Part shown: one piece after another, positions 26,530-35,056 of the stretch
How positions within the stretch are numbered: the stretch's first letter is position 1
Layout: the number at the start of each line of letters is the position of its first letter
NCBI GenBank assembly: GCA_038322995.1
Contig: JBBQGM010000013.1
Span: forward strand, 1 to 64,000
Origin: QHXQ01 sp038322995
GTDB lineage: Bacteria; Acidobacteriota; Blastocatellia; Pyrinomonadales; Pyrinomonadaceae
Length of the DNA stretch: 64,000 nucleotides
Direction of reading: 5' to 3'
Made by a program: the position numbers and the translations under genes
Notes under the pieces: generated by a model
Told to the model about the DNA's origin: nothing
What the model saw: only the letters and a program-made list of their open reading frames with translations
Database searches by the model: none

Positions 26530-27204
26530 ATGACCATGACCCCTGCACCGACACCGCGCTCCGCGCGCATCTGGACGAGCCAACGCATTACGCTCACGCT
26601 CGTCGTCTTTGCGCTGTTGAGCGTCGCGCTGTCTTCGAGTTGTAACAACGAAGCGAACTACGAGGCGTCGAACAACGCGCCGGCCACGCCCGGCACGCGC
26701 CCGAGCACGCCGCCGCCAGCGGCCGCCACCGCTACTACTACTGCGCTGCCGGCCGGGTTGGAACAGACCGAGATGAAGACGATAGACGGCAAGCCGCTCA
26801 AGTTGGCTGACTATAGCGGCAAGGTGCTGGTGCTTGATCTGTGGGCGACGTGGTGCGGGCCGTGTCGTTATGAGATTCCTGATCTGGTGGCGTTGCACAA
26901 GGAGTATCAGGGGCGCGGGGTCGAGGTGGTCGGACTAACAATTGAGGGGTTGACCGAAGACGACCAGCAGCAGAAGACGGCGGCCGTGCATCAATTCGCC
27001 AGCCAGTTCAAGATTTCTTACACCGTCGGTTGGGCGGACAGAGGCTTGGCGGTGGCACTGCTCTCGCCCTCCGGCTCGATCCCGCAGACCTACGTCATCG
27101 GGCGCGATGGGCGCGTCGTCGACCACTTCACCGGCTACGATCCGCGTGGCAGCACTGCCGCCCGCATCCGCGAGGCCGTGGAGCAAGCGTTGGCCGGCAC
27201 ATAA
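26530..27204 (+). CDS. TlpA/ResA-like thioredoxin lipoprotein
   Basis: ATG 26530 follows AGAGGAA. An N-terminal hydrophobic segment (ITLTLVVFALLSVALSSSC) ends in a lipobox-like LSSSC. A Pro/Thr/Ala linker and a thioredoxin fold follow. The active site is LWATWCGPCRYEIP (about residues 108-121), with the cis-Pro in GSIPQTYVI. Such proteins act in the envelope to reduce disulfides, often for cytochrome c maturation or oxidative stress. No partner gene is adjacent. 224 residues is typical. Confidence 0.88.
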   Translation: MTMTPAPTPRSARIWTSQRITLTLVVFALLSVALSSSCNNEANYEASNNAPATPGTRPSTPPPAAATATTTALPAGLEQTEMKTIDGKPLKLADYSGKVLVLDLWATWCGPCRYEIPDLVALHKEYQGRGVEVVGLTIEGLTEDDQQQKTAAVHQFASQFKISYTVGWADRGLAVALLSPSGSIPQTYVIGRDGRVVDHFTGYDPRGSTAARIREAVEQALAGT

Positions 27205-27205
27205 G

Positions 27206-27295
27206 GAAATGTGGATTTCGGAATGCGGATTGCGGGTTGATAGACAGAAACGTGTGCGCCTTCTGCTTCTTTAATCCGCATTCCACATTCCGAAC
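27206..27295. repeat. GGAATGCGGA-word imperfect hairpin
   Basis: The left side (GAAATGTGGATTTCGGAATG then CGGATTGCGGG) pairs with the right side (TTAATCCGCATTCCACATTC, 27271-27290). It lies between the convergent thioredoxin and small-protein genes and fits a bidirectional terminator. Confidence 0.6.
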
Positions 27296-27298
27296 TCG

Positions 27299-27508
27299 TC
27301 ATTGCTGTTCAAGTTCGCGCTCAGCCTCGGCTTGCAACTCCCGGCCTTCGCGTTCCAACTCTTTATCCTGTAGCCCTTGCGCGACGCCTTCTTTGGCGTG
27401 CCCTTCGATGCGTTTCATCTCGGCCTGCACGCGCCCTTCCACCTGATCAATCGGCGCGTCTTCGCCTGTCTCTTCCTGTGTCACAATCTTATCCAGATCG
27501 ATCTCCAT
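27299..27508 (-). CDS. Small acidic coiled-coil-like protein, 69 aa
   Basis: ATG 27508 follows GGGAGGT at good spacing. The product is highly charged (MEIDLDKIVTQEETGEDAPI, then repeated Glu/Lys/Arg/Gln) and probably helical. No family is recognised. The ribosome site and clean hairpin boundary support a real gene. Confidence 0.5.
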   Translation of the reverse strand: MEIDLDKIVTQEETGEDAPIDQVEGRVQAEMKRIEGHAKEGVAQGLQDKELEREGRELQAEAERELEQQ

Positions 27509-27639
27509 CAGCACCTCCCACGTTCCCGGCTGGCTTGACTTGATGTGCCGTTATGGTCGCACTGTCAGCGCGGCGCGGTCAAATCGCGGCGTGGCGGGGG
27601 CACCGTTATAACCCCCGTAAAATAATTTGCGACGGCGGC

Positions 27640-27671
27640 TTGACTCTATAGTCCACTACAGAGTTTGGAAT
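27640..27671 (+). promoter_or_regulatory. MerR-type promoter with 20-bp spacer and dyad operator
   Basis: -35 TTGACT (27640-27645) and -10 TGGAAT (27666-27671) are 20 bases apart. The dyad ACTCTATAGT-CC-ACTACAGAGT (27643-27664) fills the spacer, the classic layout of promoters that a metal-bound MerR protein untwists. The regulator's ATG is only 7 bases past the -10, so its mRNA is probably leaderless or nearly so. Confidence 0.8.
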
Positions 27672-27677
27672 GGCAGC

Positions 27678-28181
27678 ATGACGAAAGCAGAGGCACGAAC
27701 AGAGCGACCAAATGGCGGGCGCTATCTGCGCATTGGCGAGGTGGCGGAGCGATCTGGCGTAAGCGTGGAGGCGTTGCGCTTCTACGAGCGGCGCGGGTTG
27801 TTGGGCCGGCCGGCCCGCACGGGCAGCGGTTATCGCGTCTATGAACCGGCCGTGCTCGAACGGCTGGCCTTCATCAAACGGGCGCAGGCTATCGGTTTCT
27901 CACTCGACGAGATCACGGAAATCTTGGGTATCCGCGCCGACGGGGAATCGCCCTGTCATCATGTGCGCACGCTAGCCCGGCACAAACTCACTGAACTGGA
28001 CGAGCGGCTACGCGCCCTGCGGCGTTATCGCCGGGAGTTGGCCAAACTCTTGCACGAGTGGGATGCGCGCGGCACGGCCGAGGGCCAGTTCTGCGGCCTG
28101 ATCGAGCACAGTCATCTGCACGGCTCTGACGAACAGGCAGCAGGGCGGCGCAGTCTAAAGAAGAAAGGGAAAAGCTCGTGA
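27678..28181 (+). CDS. MerR-family heavy-metal-responsive regulator
   Basis: A dimeric DNA-binding activator/repressor of 167 residues. The N-terminal winged HTH is clear (YLRIGEVAERSGVSVEALRF then YERRGLLGRPARTGSGYRVY), followed by the dimer helix. Candidate metal ligands are Cys in GESPCHHV and Cys/His in GQFCGLIEHSHLHG, arranged as in Zn/Hg/Pb-type members; this does not match the copper-type C-terminal CxxC pattern exactly. It autoregulates from its own MerR-type promoter. Its stop overlaps the GTG start of copA (GTGA), so the two are translationally coupled. Confidence 0.88.
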   Translation: MTKAEARTERPNGGRYLRIGEVAERSGVSVEALRFYERRGLLGRPARTGSGYRVYEPAVLERLAFIKRAQAIGFSLDEITEILGIRADGESPCHHVRTLARHKLTELDERLRALRRYRRELAKLLHEWDARGTAEGQFCGLIEHSHLHGSDEQAAGRRSLKKKGKSS

Positions 28182-28921
28182 GTGCGAAGATTAAAACGAC
28201 AGCAACCAGTGTGCTTCGGCCTGCGGACGAGCGCGTCACGTTGCCGCTCACGGGCATGACCTGTGCGGCGTGCGCGCGCCGCATTGAACGCAAATTATCG
28301 AGCGCGCCGGGCGTCCGGCAGGCTAACGTCAACTTCGCCACCGCGCGGGCGACTGTCGAATATGATCCGCAACAGACAGGTGTCAATAACTTGATCGAGT
28401 CTGTGCGCGCCATCGGCTATGACGCGGCGGTCGAGCAGGATCAGGCGGCGGCGCAAGCAGATGAGCAGCAAGATTTGTGGCGGCGCTTCATTGTCGCGGC
28501 CGTGCTGTCCGCGCCCGGGTTGCTGATTGCCATGACGCACGGGCGCAGCGCACTCTTTAATGTCTGGTGGATCAATTGGGTGCAACTTGCCTTAACGCTG
28601 CCCGTCGTCGGCTACAGCGGTTGGCCCTTTTATCGCGGGGCGTGGGCCGCTTTGCGGCATCGCGCAGCGGACATGAACACACTGATCGCGACGGGCACAG
28701 GCGCAGCTTTTCTCTATTCGTTTGTCGCCACGGTCGCGCCGCAACTCGTCGCCACGGCGCACGCAGCGATGCCCGGCATGAGCGGTGTAACAAGCGCGCC
28801 GGTCTATTTTGAAGCGGCGAGCGTCATCATCGCGCTCATCCTCTTGGGGCGTTTGCTCGAAGCCCGCGCGCGGGGCAAGACGAACAGTCTGCGCCTGCGT
28901 CGCTTTCGGATGGATCGATAA
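28178..28921 (+). pseudogene. copA: Truncated copper-type P-type ATPase (HMA domain plus first helices)
   Basis: GTG 28178 overlaps the regulator stop. Residues 15-85 form a heavy-metal-associated domain (LTGMTCAACARRIERKLSSA) with its CxxC. Four helices of the CopA/CopB start follow (FIVAAVLSAPGLLIAM; LALTLPVVGYSGWPFYRG; MNTLIATGTGAAFLYSF; VIIALILLGRLLEARARGKT). Homology ends right after ARGKT. The last ~13 codons are unrelated and the frame stops at 28921. The CPC motif, the DKTGT phosphorylation site and the ATP-binding domain are all missing, so it cannot pump. A hairpin repeat begins within 25 bases of the break. Confidence 0.85.
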
Positions 28922-28944
28922 CTTTAGCGCGCTTGCTTCGCGCC

Positions 28945-29003
28945 TTTGCGGCTTTGCGTGAGATTCTTGCACTCGAAAGGATAACCTCACGCAAAGCCGC
29001 AAA
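28945..29003. repeat. GCAAAGCC-word hairpin at the copA truncation point
   Basis: TTTGCGGCTTTGCGTGAG (28945-28962) and its exact complement (28986-29003) surround a 23-base loop. The flanks carry further GCCGCAAA words. It belongs to the hairpin family and lies where the missing two-thirds of copA should be. Confidence 0.8.
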
Positions 29004-29046
29004 GCCGCAAAAATGAAGATGCAGGGAGAGCAAAGGCGGAAAGATC

Positions 29047-29427
29047 ATGGACACAACTGAACTTATCGTGCTCGTCGGGGGCGTGGGTTTGATCGCGCTC
29101 GTCATCTGGTACTTCTTTATGGGCGCGGGCACGCGCGCGGCGGCCGTGGTCGGCGCGGCGGGCGTGCAACAGATCAAGGTGACAGTTAAAGGCGGCTATG
29201 TGCCGGACGTGATCGTGATAAAGAAGGGCGTGCCCGTCGAGTTGGACTTTTATCGGGCCGAGGCATCGTCCTGCACCGAGCAAGTTGTCTTCGGCGACTT
29301 CGGCATCAGCCGCACGTTGCCCGCGTTTCAGACGACGCCCGTCACGTTCACGCCCGCCCAGACCGGCGAATTCACGTTCACTTGCGGCATGAACATGGTG
29401 CGCGGGAAACTGATCGTCGAGGACTGA
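29047..29427 (+). CDS. Membrane-anchored cupredoxin-like protein, 126 aa
   Basis: An N-terminal helix (LIVLVGGVGLIALVIWYFFM) anchors a cupredoxin domain. The domain has VTVKGGYVPDVIVIKKGVPV, SSCTEQVVFGDF and a C-terminal FTFTCGMNMVRGKLIVED. The Cys-x-Met-x-Met segment is the likely copper site; the usual His ligands are not obvious. It follows the copA fragment and is part of the metal cluster, probably periplasmic copper binding. Confidence 0.8.
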   Translation: MDTTELIVLVGGVGLIALVIWYFFMGAGTRAAAVVGAAGVQQIKVTVKGGYVPDVIVIKKGVPVELDFYRAEASSCTEQVVFGDFGISRTLPAFQTTPVTFTPAQTGEFTFTCGMNMVRGKLIVED

Positions 29428-29540
29428 GCCGCGCGCGGCCGCACGTGGGCTAAATGCTGGAGATTAGCGGCATGCGCGGCGCGCCTGTTAGAGTGGCGAC
29501 AACCGTTAGACGACGGTGGGGCATCAAAGTAGCACGATTT

Positions 29541-30017
29541 ATGCGCCGTTTGTTAACAATTTATGGGTTGGTTTGCGCGCTCGCGCTGGGCGCGTCGTGG
29601 AGCCGTCTGCTAACCGCCGATGTGTGCGCGTACGCCGCCGCCGCTAACGCAACGCAAGACGATGCCTGTTGTCCAGCGCACGTCAAACAGCATAATCACC
29701 ACAATGCCGCCGCGCTGCACACACCCGCACTTGCGCCCGCAACGTCGTGTTGTGATGGGCAACTCGCGGCCAGCGCACAAGTAGCCTTTCAACTAGCTGC
29801 CGCCTGCGCACATTGCTTGAGTCGCTCTATGCCCGCGCCTTTGCTCACTGGCATGCGCGCCGCACAGCCGACGACACGCGCCGCTAGCGGGCCCGCGCTC
29901 CTCGTCCGGCAATTGGCCGCGCCCGAGCCGGTACGCGCCTCAGTTATCATGCCACCGCAACACGCGCCGCCCGCAGGCGAGTGCCGCCATCTGCTGTTAA
30001 GTACCTTTCTAATTTAG
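29541..30017 (+). CDS. Exported Cys/His-rich hypothetical protein, ~158 aa
   Basis: ATG 29541 (MRRLLTIYGLVCALALGASW) gives a signal-like helix; an earlier ATG at 29454 would add 29 residues. The middle has DDACCPAHVKQHNHHN and ATSCCDGQL, suggesting metal binding. A second hydrophobic stretch follows (FQLAAACAHCLS). No family is recognised. Its place between the cupredoxin and the Met/His-rich outer-membrane protein suggests a metal role by context only. Confidence 0.6.
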   Translation: MRRLLTIYGLVCALALGASWSRLLTADVCAYAAAANATQDDACCPAHVKQHNHHNAAALHTPALAPATSCCDGQLAASAQVAFQLAAACAHCLSRSMPAPLLTGMRAAQPTTRAASGPALLVRQLAAPEPVRASVIMPPQHAPPAGECRHLLLSTFLI

Positions 30018-30137
30018 CTCCCTTTTGTGTGGCAACGGGCACATGACCCTTGCTGTGCATCTCTGTGCGTCAATTCCAACTAACATAACGGGCACATTTT
30101 CGCCCGCCGCAATAGCAGACGATTAGGGAGAGTCATA

Positions 30138-31889
30138 ATGAACAGCACACTGCATAACGATCCGACCTGGCGCGCTATCTTCTCCGCGCTGGTCTTAATG
30201 GTCTTATTCGTGGGTCTCGGCGCGGCAGCCCACGCGCAGCACGAAGGGCACAACATGCCGGGCATGAGCGAGCCGAAGCCGAAACCGACGCCGCGCAAAC
30301 CGACAGCGCAAAACCGGCCGGCCACCCCGCAGCCGTCGCCCACGCCAACGCAGACGCATGATGTGCACGACATGCCCGGCATGGCGCAGCCCACGCCCAC
30401 GGCGGCCGCACCGGTCAATGCGAACGAACAGAGCGCACCCGCCACGCCGATGAAGATGGACGAGCAGTCTGCGCCAAGTCCAACGTCAAACGTAGCGCCG
30501 GCCGCTGCGCCGGCCGGGCCTGATCCACACGCCGGGCATAACATGAATGCGATGCCCGGCATGAGTGCGGATGGTAGTATGACCAACATGTCGGACGCGG
30601 ACGTGCGGGAGTTGATGGTCATGTCGGGCAACGAGATGGGCATCCGCGTCGGCGCGAGCGCGCACAACGTCACGGCAATGGGCCAGATGGGCTCGGGCAC
30701 GTCGTGGCAACCGTCCGCGTCGCCGATGAACATGCTGCACAAGGTTAAGGGCGATTGGCTGTTGATGTTCCACTACAATGCTATCGGCACGATCAATCAT
30801 CAGGGTGGGCCGCGCGGCGTGACCAAACTCGACTCGATGAACTGGTTCATGCCGATGGCGTACCGGCGTATTGGAAAAGGGACGTTGCAACTGCGCGGCA
30901 TGTTCAGCCTTGAGCCGTTCACGTTCCCGCCGGGTGGCTCGCCCTTGCTCTTCCAGACCGGCGAGACGTACAAAGGACAGCCGTTGATCGACAAGCAACA
31001 TCCGCACGATCTGTTTATGGAATTATCAGCACAATACACCGTGCCCATCGGCGAGCGTGCGACGTGGTTCGGCTATTTCGGTTATCCGGGCGAGCCTGCG
31101 CTCGGGCCCGTCGCCTTCATGCACCGCGCGTCCGCGGCGGAGAATCCAAGCGCGACGCTCGCGCATCACCTGCAAGACTCAACGCATATCTCGTTTGGCG
31201 TCGCCACCACCGGCGTCACGTATCGTTGGTTCAAACTCGAAGGCTCGATCTTCAACGGGCGCGAGCCGGACGAGCATCGCTACGGCTTCGAGGCGCACCC
31301 GTGGAACTCGCGCTCGGCGCGGTTGAGTATCGCGCCGAACAACCGTTGGACGTTTCAAGTCAGCCACGGCCTGCTGCGGCAGCCGGAAGAACTTGAGCCG
31401 GGCGACACGCGGCGCACGACCGCCTCTGTGCAGTACAACCGGCCGTTCGCGCATGGCAATCTAGCGGCCGCCGTTATCTGGGGCCGCAATCACCAGAACC
31501 ATTTCGACGATGGCACAATCTCGAACCTGAACGGTTATACGGGCGAGGCGACGGTCAATTTCCTTACCCGGAATTACGTTTACACGCGGCTCGAACTCGT
31601 GGACAAAAACGAGTTGTTGCGCCCGGCGGATCGCGCCTTGCTGGGCATCACGGACGAGCACGCGAGCTTTCGCATCGGCGCGTACACATTTGGCTACGTG
31701 CGCGATGTGAAGGACACGGGCAAGCTGTTGATCGGCGTGGGCGGCGACATGACGTTCTACTCGAAGCCGGCCGCGCTCGATCCGCTTTACGGTAACAATC
31801 CGACCTCGTACAAGTTCTTCATCCGCTTCCGGCCCAGCCGCATGCAGATGGACGACCACGCCGGCCACGCCATGCACGGCCAGCCATAA
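30138..31889 (+). CDS. Met/His-rich copper-resistance outer-membrane protein, 583 aa
   Basis: AGGGAG precedes ATG 30138. A signal peptide (AIFSALVLMVLFVGLGAAAH) leads into ~140 low-complexity residues with repeated HxGHNMPGM-type motifs (HEGHNMPGM, HDVHDMPGM, HAGHNMNAMPGM), the copper-binding motif of PcoA/CopA/CopB-type proteins. The remaining ~430 residues look like an outer-membrane beta barrel (WLLMFHYNAIGTINHQGGPR; TYRWFKLEGSIFNGREPDEH; aromatic/Arg end FFIRFRPSR). The C-terminus again has DDHAGHAMHG. CopB-like copper sequestration at the outer membrane is the best guess. Confidence 0.75.
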   Translation: MNSTLHNDPTWRAIFSALVLMVLFVGLGAAAHAQHEGHNMPGMSEPKPKPTPRKPTAQNRPATPQPSPTPTQTHDVHDMPGMAQPTPTAAAPVNANEQSAPATPMKMDEQSAPSPTSNVAPAAAPAGPDPHAGHNMNAMPGMSADGSMTNMSDADVRELMVMSGNEMGIRVGASAHNVTAMGQMGSGTSWQPSASPMNMLHKVKGDWLLMFHYNAIGTINHQGGPRGVTKLDSMNWFMPMAYRRIGKGTLQLRGMFSLEPFTFPPGGSPLLFQTGETYKGQPLIDKQHPHDLFMELSAQYTVPIGERATWFGYFGYPGEPALGPVAFMHRASAAENPSATLAHHLQDSTHISFGVATTGVTYRWFKLEGSIFNGREPDEHRYGFEAHPWNSRSARLSIAPNNRWTFQVSHGLLRQPEELEPGDTRRTTASVQYNRPFAHGNLAAAVIWGRNHQNHFDDGTISNLNGYTGEATVNFLTRNYVYTRLELVDKNELLRPADRALLGITDEHASFRIGAYTFGYVRDVKDTGKLLIGVGGDMTFYSKPAALDPLYGNNPTSYKFFIRFRPSRMQMDDHAGHAMHGQP

Positions 31890-31961
31890 CGGCCGAAAGC
31901 GGCGCGCGCGCGCGTGGCCCGCGCCGCTTTCAGCCCAACGAAGAAAGAGAGTGATAGCAGC

Positions 31962-32501
31962 ATGAAAAAATCTTTGATCAGCGTCGGTGCCGGCATCACT
32001 TTGGTCGCGGCAGTCGCGCTGGCGTCAGCCTGCGGCGACAGTAGTCAGACTGAAGTGCGCCCGACGACAACGGCGGCCACACCGGCCGGCAACAGCGCGC
32101 CGACCGCCACGCCGTCAAGCGCGTTGGCGCATGATGGCGCGCTGCATGACGGCATGACGCACAATGGCGCGGCGCAGATACCGGCGCACTACGAGTCGGC
32201 GCGGGACGTGCCGAAGTTGGAGCCGACGCTTGCGCCCGCACAGTTCTCCGGGCAGGCCCGGCTCGCCTATCAAGCGGCCAGAGAGATACCGCAGACCATT
32301 GCGCAACTGCCTTGTTACTGTCACTGCGACGTGGGCTTCGGACACAAAAGCCTGCACAGTTGTTTCGTGGACGACCACGCGGCGCACTGTGCCGTTTGCG
32401 TCGAAGAGGCGCTCGTGGCCGCGCGCTTGCAAAGGGAAGAGAAGTTGACGCCCGCGCAGATACGCGACCGCATCATCGCGCAGTACGGCGACGCGCACTG
32501 A
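31962..32501 (+). CDS. PCYCGC-motif lipoprotein, 179 aa
   Basis: ATG 31962 gives MKKSLISVGAGITLVAAVAL and a lipobox ending ASAC. A Thr/Ala/His linker follows (HDGALHDGMTHNG). The core is LPCYCHCDVGFGHKSLHSCF then HCAVCVEEAL, a version of the PCYCGC cysteine motif with one Gly changed to His. The C-terminal helix has LTPAQIRDRIIAQYGD. The Cys/His content and position as the last gene of the metal cluster suggest metal binding or redox work in the envelope. Confidence 0.75.
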   Translation: MKKSLISVGAGITLVAAVALASACGDSSQTEVRPTTTAATPAGNSAPTATPSSALAHDGALHDGMTHNGAAQIPAHYESARDVPKLEPTLAPAQFSGQARLAYQAAREIPQTIAQLPCYCHCDVGFGHKSLHSCFVDDHAAHCAVCVEEALVAARLQREEKLTPAQIRDRIIAQYGDAH

Positions 32502-32681
32502 CCGTTTGCGCATCGCCATGCACGCGCCTGCTGTATCCGGCGCGTGCATTGCGCTAAGATGTGGCTGTTCATTGCGAACTGAATTCCCCCGCTTGCTTCC
32601 CCCACGTCGCGGCCATGCTGTTCGTTCTCCCTGCACGCCGCTTAAATTTTTGCAGGTTGACCACATCGGAGGTGGGAAGAT

Positions 32682-33413
32682 ATGAGACAGAGTTTGACAC
32701 GTAAGATCACAAGCACGCTCGGCGCGTTGTTGTTGGTGTGCGGCGCAAGTTTTAACGCGGTCGCGGAGAAGAGTTACACGAAGGCCAGCGCCGACGCGCG
32801 CAAGCAGACGGCGAAGGCGGCACAGGCTTTCAAACAGATTATGTCCGTGCCCGATAAGGGTATCCCGAAAGCAGTGCTTGATAAGGCCGAGGCCGTCGCG
32901 GTCTGCCCCGACGTGATCAAGGCCGGCATTTTGTTGGTCGGTGGGCGCGGCGGCCGTTGCGTCATCAGCCGGCGCATCGCGGGCGGTTGGAGCGCGCCCG
33001 CGTTCTTCAATCTCGGCGGCGGCAGCATCGGCCCGCAGATCGGCGCGTCGTCCACCGACTTCGTGCTGCTCTTTATGAACGAGGGCGCATTGAATGGATT
33101 GTTGGAAGATAAGTTCGAGATCGGCGGCGAGGTGGGCGTCGCGGCCGGCCCCATCGGGCGCACGGCCGCAGCTTCGACCGACGCGCAGTTGAAGGCCGGC
33201 ATCCTAACCTATTCGCGCAGCAAGGGCGCGTTTATCGGCGCGGAGTTGAAAGGCGTCGTGATCAATCCGGACAACAACGACAACGAAGGCGTCTATGGCG
33301 TGAAGGCGAACGAAGTCCTGTCGGGCAAGCCGATCCAGCGTAAGGGCAAGCCGTGGCTCCCGCAAAGCGTCAGGATTTTTCCGTTGACGCTCGCGCGCTA
33401 TTCGCTCAGGTAA
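32682..33413 (+). CDS. SYLF (Ysc84-type) lipid-binding protein, copy 1
   Basis: GGAGGT precedes ATG 32682. The signal peptide ends near NAVA. The rest is a single SYLF domain: IPKAVLDKAEAVAVCPDVIK, GGWSAPAFFNLGGGSIGPQI, DFVLLFMNEGALNGLL, AGPIGRTAAASTDAQLKA, ILTYSRSKGAFIGAELKG. SYLF proteins bind phosphoinositides or other lipids in eukaryotes; the bacterial role is unclear. A paralog follows, and both are probably periplasmic. Confidence 0.85.
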   Translation: MRQSLTRKITSTLGALLLVCGASFNAVAEKSYTKASADARKQTAKAAQAFKQIMSVPDKGIPKAVLDKAEAVAVCPDVIKAGILLVGGRGGRCVISRRIAGGWSAPAFFNLGGGSIGPQIGASSTDFVLLFMNEGALNGLLEDKFEIGGEVGVAAGPIGRTAAASTDAQLKAGILTYSRSKGAFIGAELKGVVINPDNNDNEGVYGVKANEVLSGKPIQRKGKPWLPQSVRIFPLTLARYSLR

Positions 33414-33445
33414 AGGCGCAGGGTAATGCGCGCGGAGAATTTTTA

Positions 33446-33525
33446 GGGGGGGGGCAGGACTTCAGCCGCGACCCGCTTGTTTCGCATCCAAGCGGATAAC
33501 GACAAAGTTCGCCCCCCGTTTTTTT
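33446..33525 (+). terminator. G-run/C-run terminator with inner stem
   Basis: A nine-G run from 33446 pairs with GCCCCCC at 33511-33517, which is followed by seven T. Inside, CCGCTTG (33473-33479) pairs with CAAGCGG (33489-33495). It lies between the two SYLF genes. Confidence 0.6.
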
Positions 33526-33547
33526 AAGTTTAAAGGAGAGAATTTAC

Positions 33548-34336
33548 ATGAAGCGTTCGCCGCACAGCCTCGTCTGTCTTTCACTCGTCAGCGCGTTTGC
33601 CTTTTGTCTCACCGGCCGGCCCGCACGCGCGCAGGACGCGCCCACGACGCAACCGGCGCAACGCGAGCGGCGCGTGGGTACACCCGACGCGAACGCGGAG
33701 CCATTGGACGCGAAGAAAGAGGACGAGGCGGCGCGCAAGGCCGAAGCCGCGGCGCGCGTCTTCAATCAGATTATGAAGGCGCGCGACAACGCGATCCCGA
33801 AAGAGTTGATTGAGCGCGCAGAGGCGGTGGCGGTCTTTCCGGGCGTGTTCAAGGCGGGCTTCATCGTGGGCGGGCGCGGCGGCAGCGGCGTGATCAGCCG
33901 GCGCGTAAAAGGTGGTTGGACTGCGCCCGCGTTCTTCAACATGGGCGGCGGCAGTTTCGGCGCACAGATCGGCGCGGCCAAGACTGACTTCGTGTTGCTG
34001 TTTATGAACGAGGGCGCGATTCAGGGTCTGTTAGAGGACAAGTTCGAGATGGGCGGCGAGGCGAGCGCGGCCGCCGGCCCCGTCGGCCGCACCGCCGCCG
34101 CAACAACGAATCTGACGCTCGACGCCGGCATCCTCTCCTACTCGCGCAGCAAAGGTCTCTTTGCCGGGCTGGAACTCAAAGGCGCGGTCATCAATCCGGA
34201 CAATAAACTCAACCAAGCCATCTACGGGATGAAGGCCGACACGCTGCTGAATAACGTGGATCGCGTTGACTTGAACAAAGTGCCGTCCGTTGTCCGCATC
34301 TTCCCCGTCACGCTCGCACGCTATTCGCGCAAGTAG
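33548..34336 (+). CDS. SYLF (Ysc84-type) lipid-binding protein, copy 2
   Basis: AAAGGAG precedes ATG 33548. It is a paralog of the previous gene with a longer charged N-terminal region (Gln/Arg/Ala) after the signal peptide (LVSAFAFCLTGRPARA). The same SYLF landmarks are present: GGWTAPAFFNMGGGSFGAQI, FVLLFMNEGAIQGLLEDKF, ILSYSRSKGLFAGLELKG. 262 residues. The pair arose by tandem duplication. Function as for copy 1. Confidence 0.85.
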   Translation: MKRSPHSLVCLSLVSAFAFCLTGRPARAQDAPTTQPAQRERRVGTPDANAEPLDAKKEDEAARKAEAAARVFNQIMKARDNAIPKELIERAEAVAVFPGVFKAGFIVGGRGGSGVISRRVKGGWTAPAFFNMGGGSFGAQIGAAKTDFVLLFMNEGAIQGLLEDKFEMGGEASAAAGPVGRTAAATTNLTLDAGILSYSRSKGLFAGLELKGAVINPDNKLNQAIYGMKADTLLNNVDRVDLNKVPSVVRIFPVTLARYSRK

Positions 34337-34337
34337 C

Positions 34338-34366
34338 TTGACGCTCTGGCAGGTGCGACATAGAAT
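34338..34366 (+). promoter_or_regulatory. Sigma-70-type promoter of lexA
   Basis: -35 TTGACG (34338-34343), 17-base spacer, -10 TAGAAT (34361-34366). The expected start is near 34373, giving a ~55-base leader with GGGGAGGAG before the lexA ATG. No SOS box that I can recognise overlaps it. Confidence 0.7.
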
Positions 34367-34426
34367 CCATGCACCCGATAGGCAACTTCATAATCAGCCC
34401 GCTCGCCTGACGGGGAGGAGTCCGCA

Positions 34427-35056
34427 ATGATGCAACCGCGCACGCACCGGCAAAAAGAGATACTCGACTACATCACGCACTTCATCGAGCGGCACGGCTA
34501 TGAACCGTCTTACGCGCAGATCGCGCGCCACTTCCAGGTCTCGTCGAAGGCGACTATCGCCAAGCACATTGAAGCGTTGGAGAAGCGCGGCCTGATCTCA
34601 CGCCGGCGCGCGAACGGCTCGTTTGCGCTCGCGGTGCAGGTGGAAGAACCCAACAGCGACGCGCTGTGCGAAGTGCCCCTGTTGGGCCGCATCGCGGCAG
34701 GCGCGCCGATTGAAGTTGTGGGCGAAGGCGCGGACAAGGTCAGCGTGCCGCGCTTCCTGTTGGGCCGGACGCGGCCCGAACATGTCTATGCGCTGCGCGT
34801 TGAAGGCGACTCGATGATTGACGAACACATCTGCGACGGCGACCTCGCGCTCATCGAGAATCGCACGGAGGCCCGCGACGGCGAGATCGTCGTCGCGCTC
34901 GTCGGCGGCAGCGCCGCGACATTGAAGCGGCTGCACCGTCTGGGCCACGAAATTGAGCTACGTCCCGCCAATTCAAACCACGCCCCGATCCGCGTGCCGG
35001 CCGACCAGGTGCTGGTGCAAGGTATCTTCCGTGGTCTCCTCCGGCCCGTGACCTAA
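34427..35056 (+). CDS. lexA: LexA SOS-response repressor
   Basis: A dimeric repressor of DNA-repair genes that cleaves itself when RecA filaments form. It has 209 residues, the normal length. The N-terminal winged HTH is THRQKEILDYITHFIERHGY then SYAQIARHFQVSSKATIAKH. The cleavage bond is the Ala-Gly in RIAAGAP (about 90-91), with the catalytic pair Ser129 in EGDSMID and Lys167 in ATLKRL. ATG 34427 and 34430 are both possible. uvrA in this window has no visible shared operator that I can identify. Confidence 0.95.
   Translation: MMQPRTHRQKEILDYITHFIERHGYEPSYAQIARHFQVSSKATIAKHIEALEKRGLISRRRANGSFALAVQVEEPNSDALCEVPLLGRIAAGAPIEVVGEGADKVSVPRFLLGRTRPEHVYALRVEGDSMIDEHICDGDLALIENRTEARDGEIVVALVGGSAATLKRLHRLGHEIELRPANSNHAPIRVPADQVLVQGIFRGLLRPVT

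Noticed and set aside
28900..29046. Programmed frameshift joining copA to a downstream half
   Set aside because: No ATPase-like sequence exists in any frame between 28921 and the cupredoxin gene, so the gene is truly truncated.
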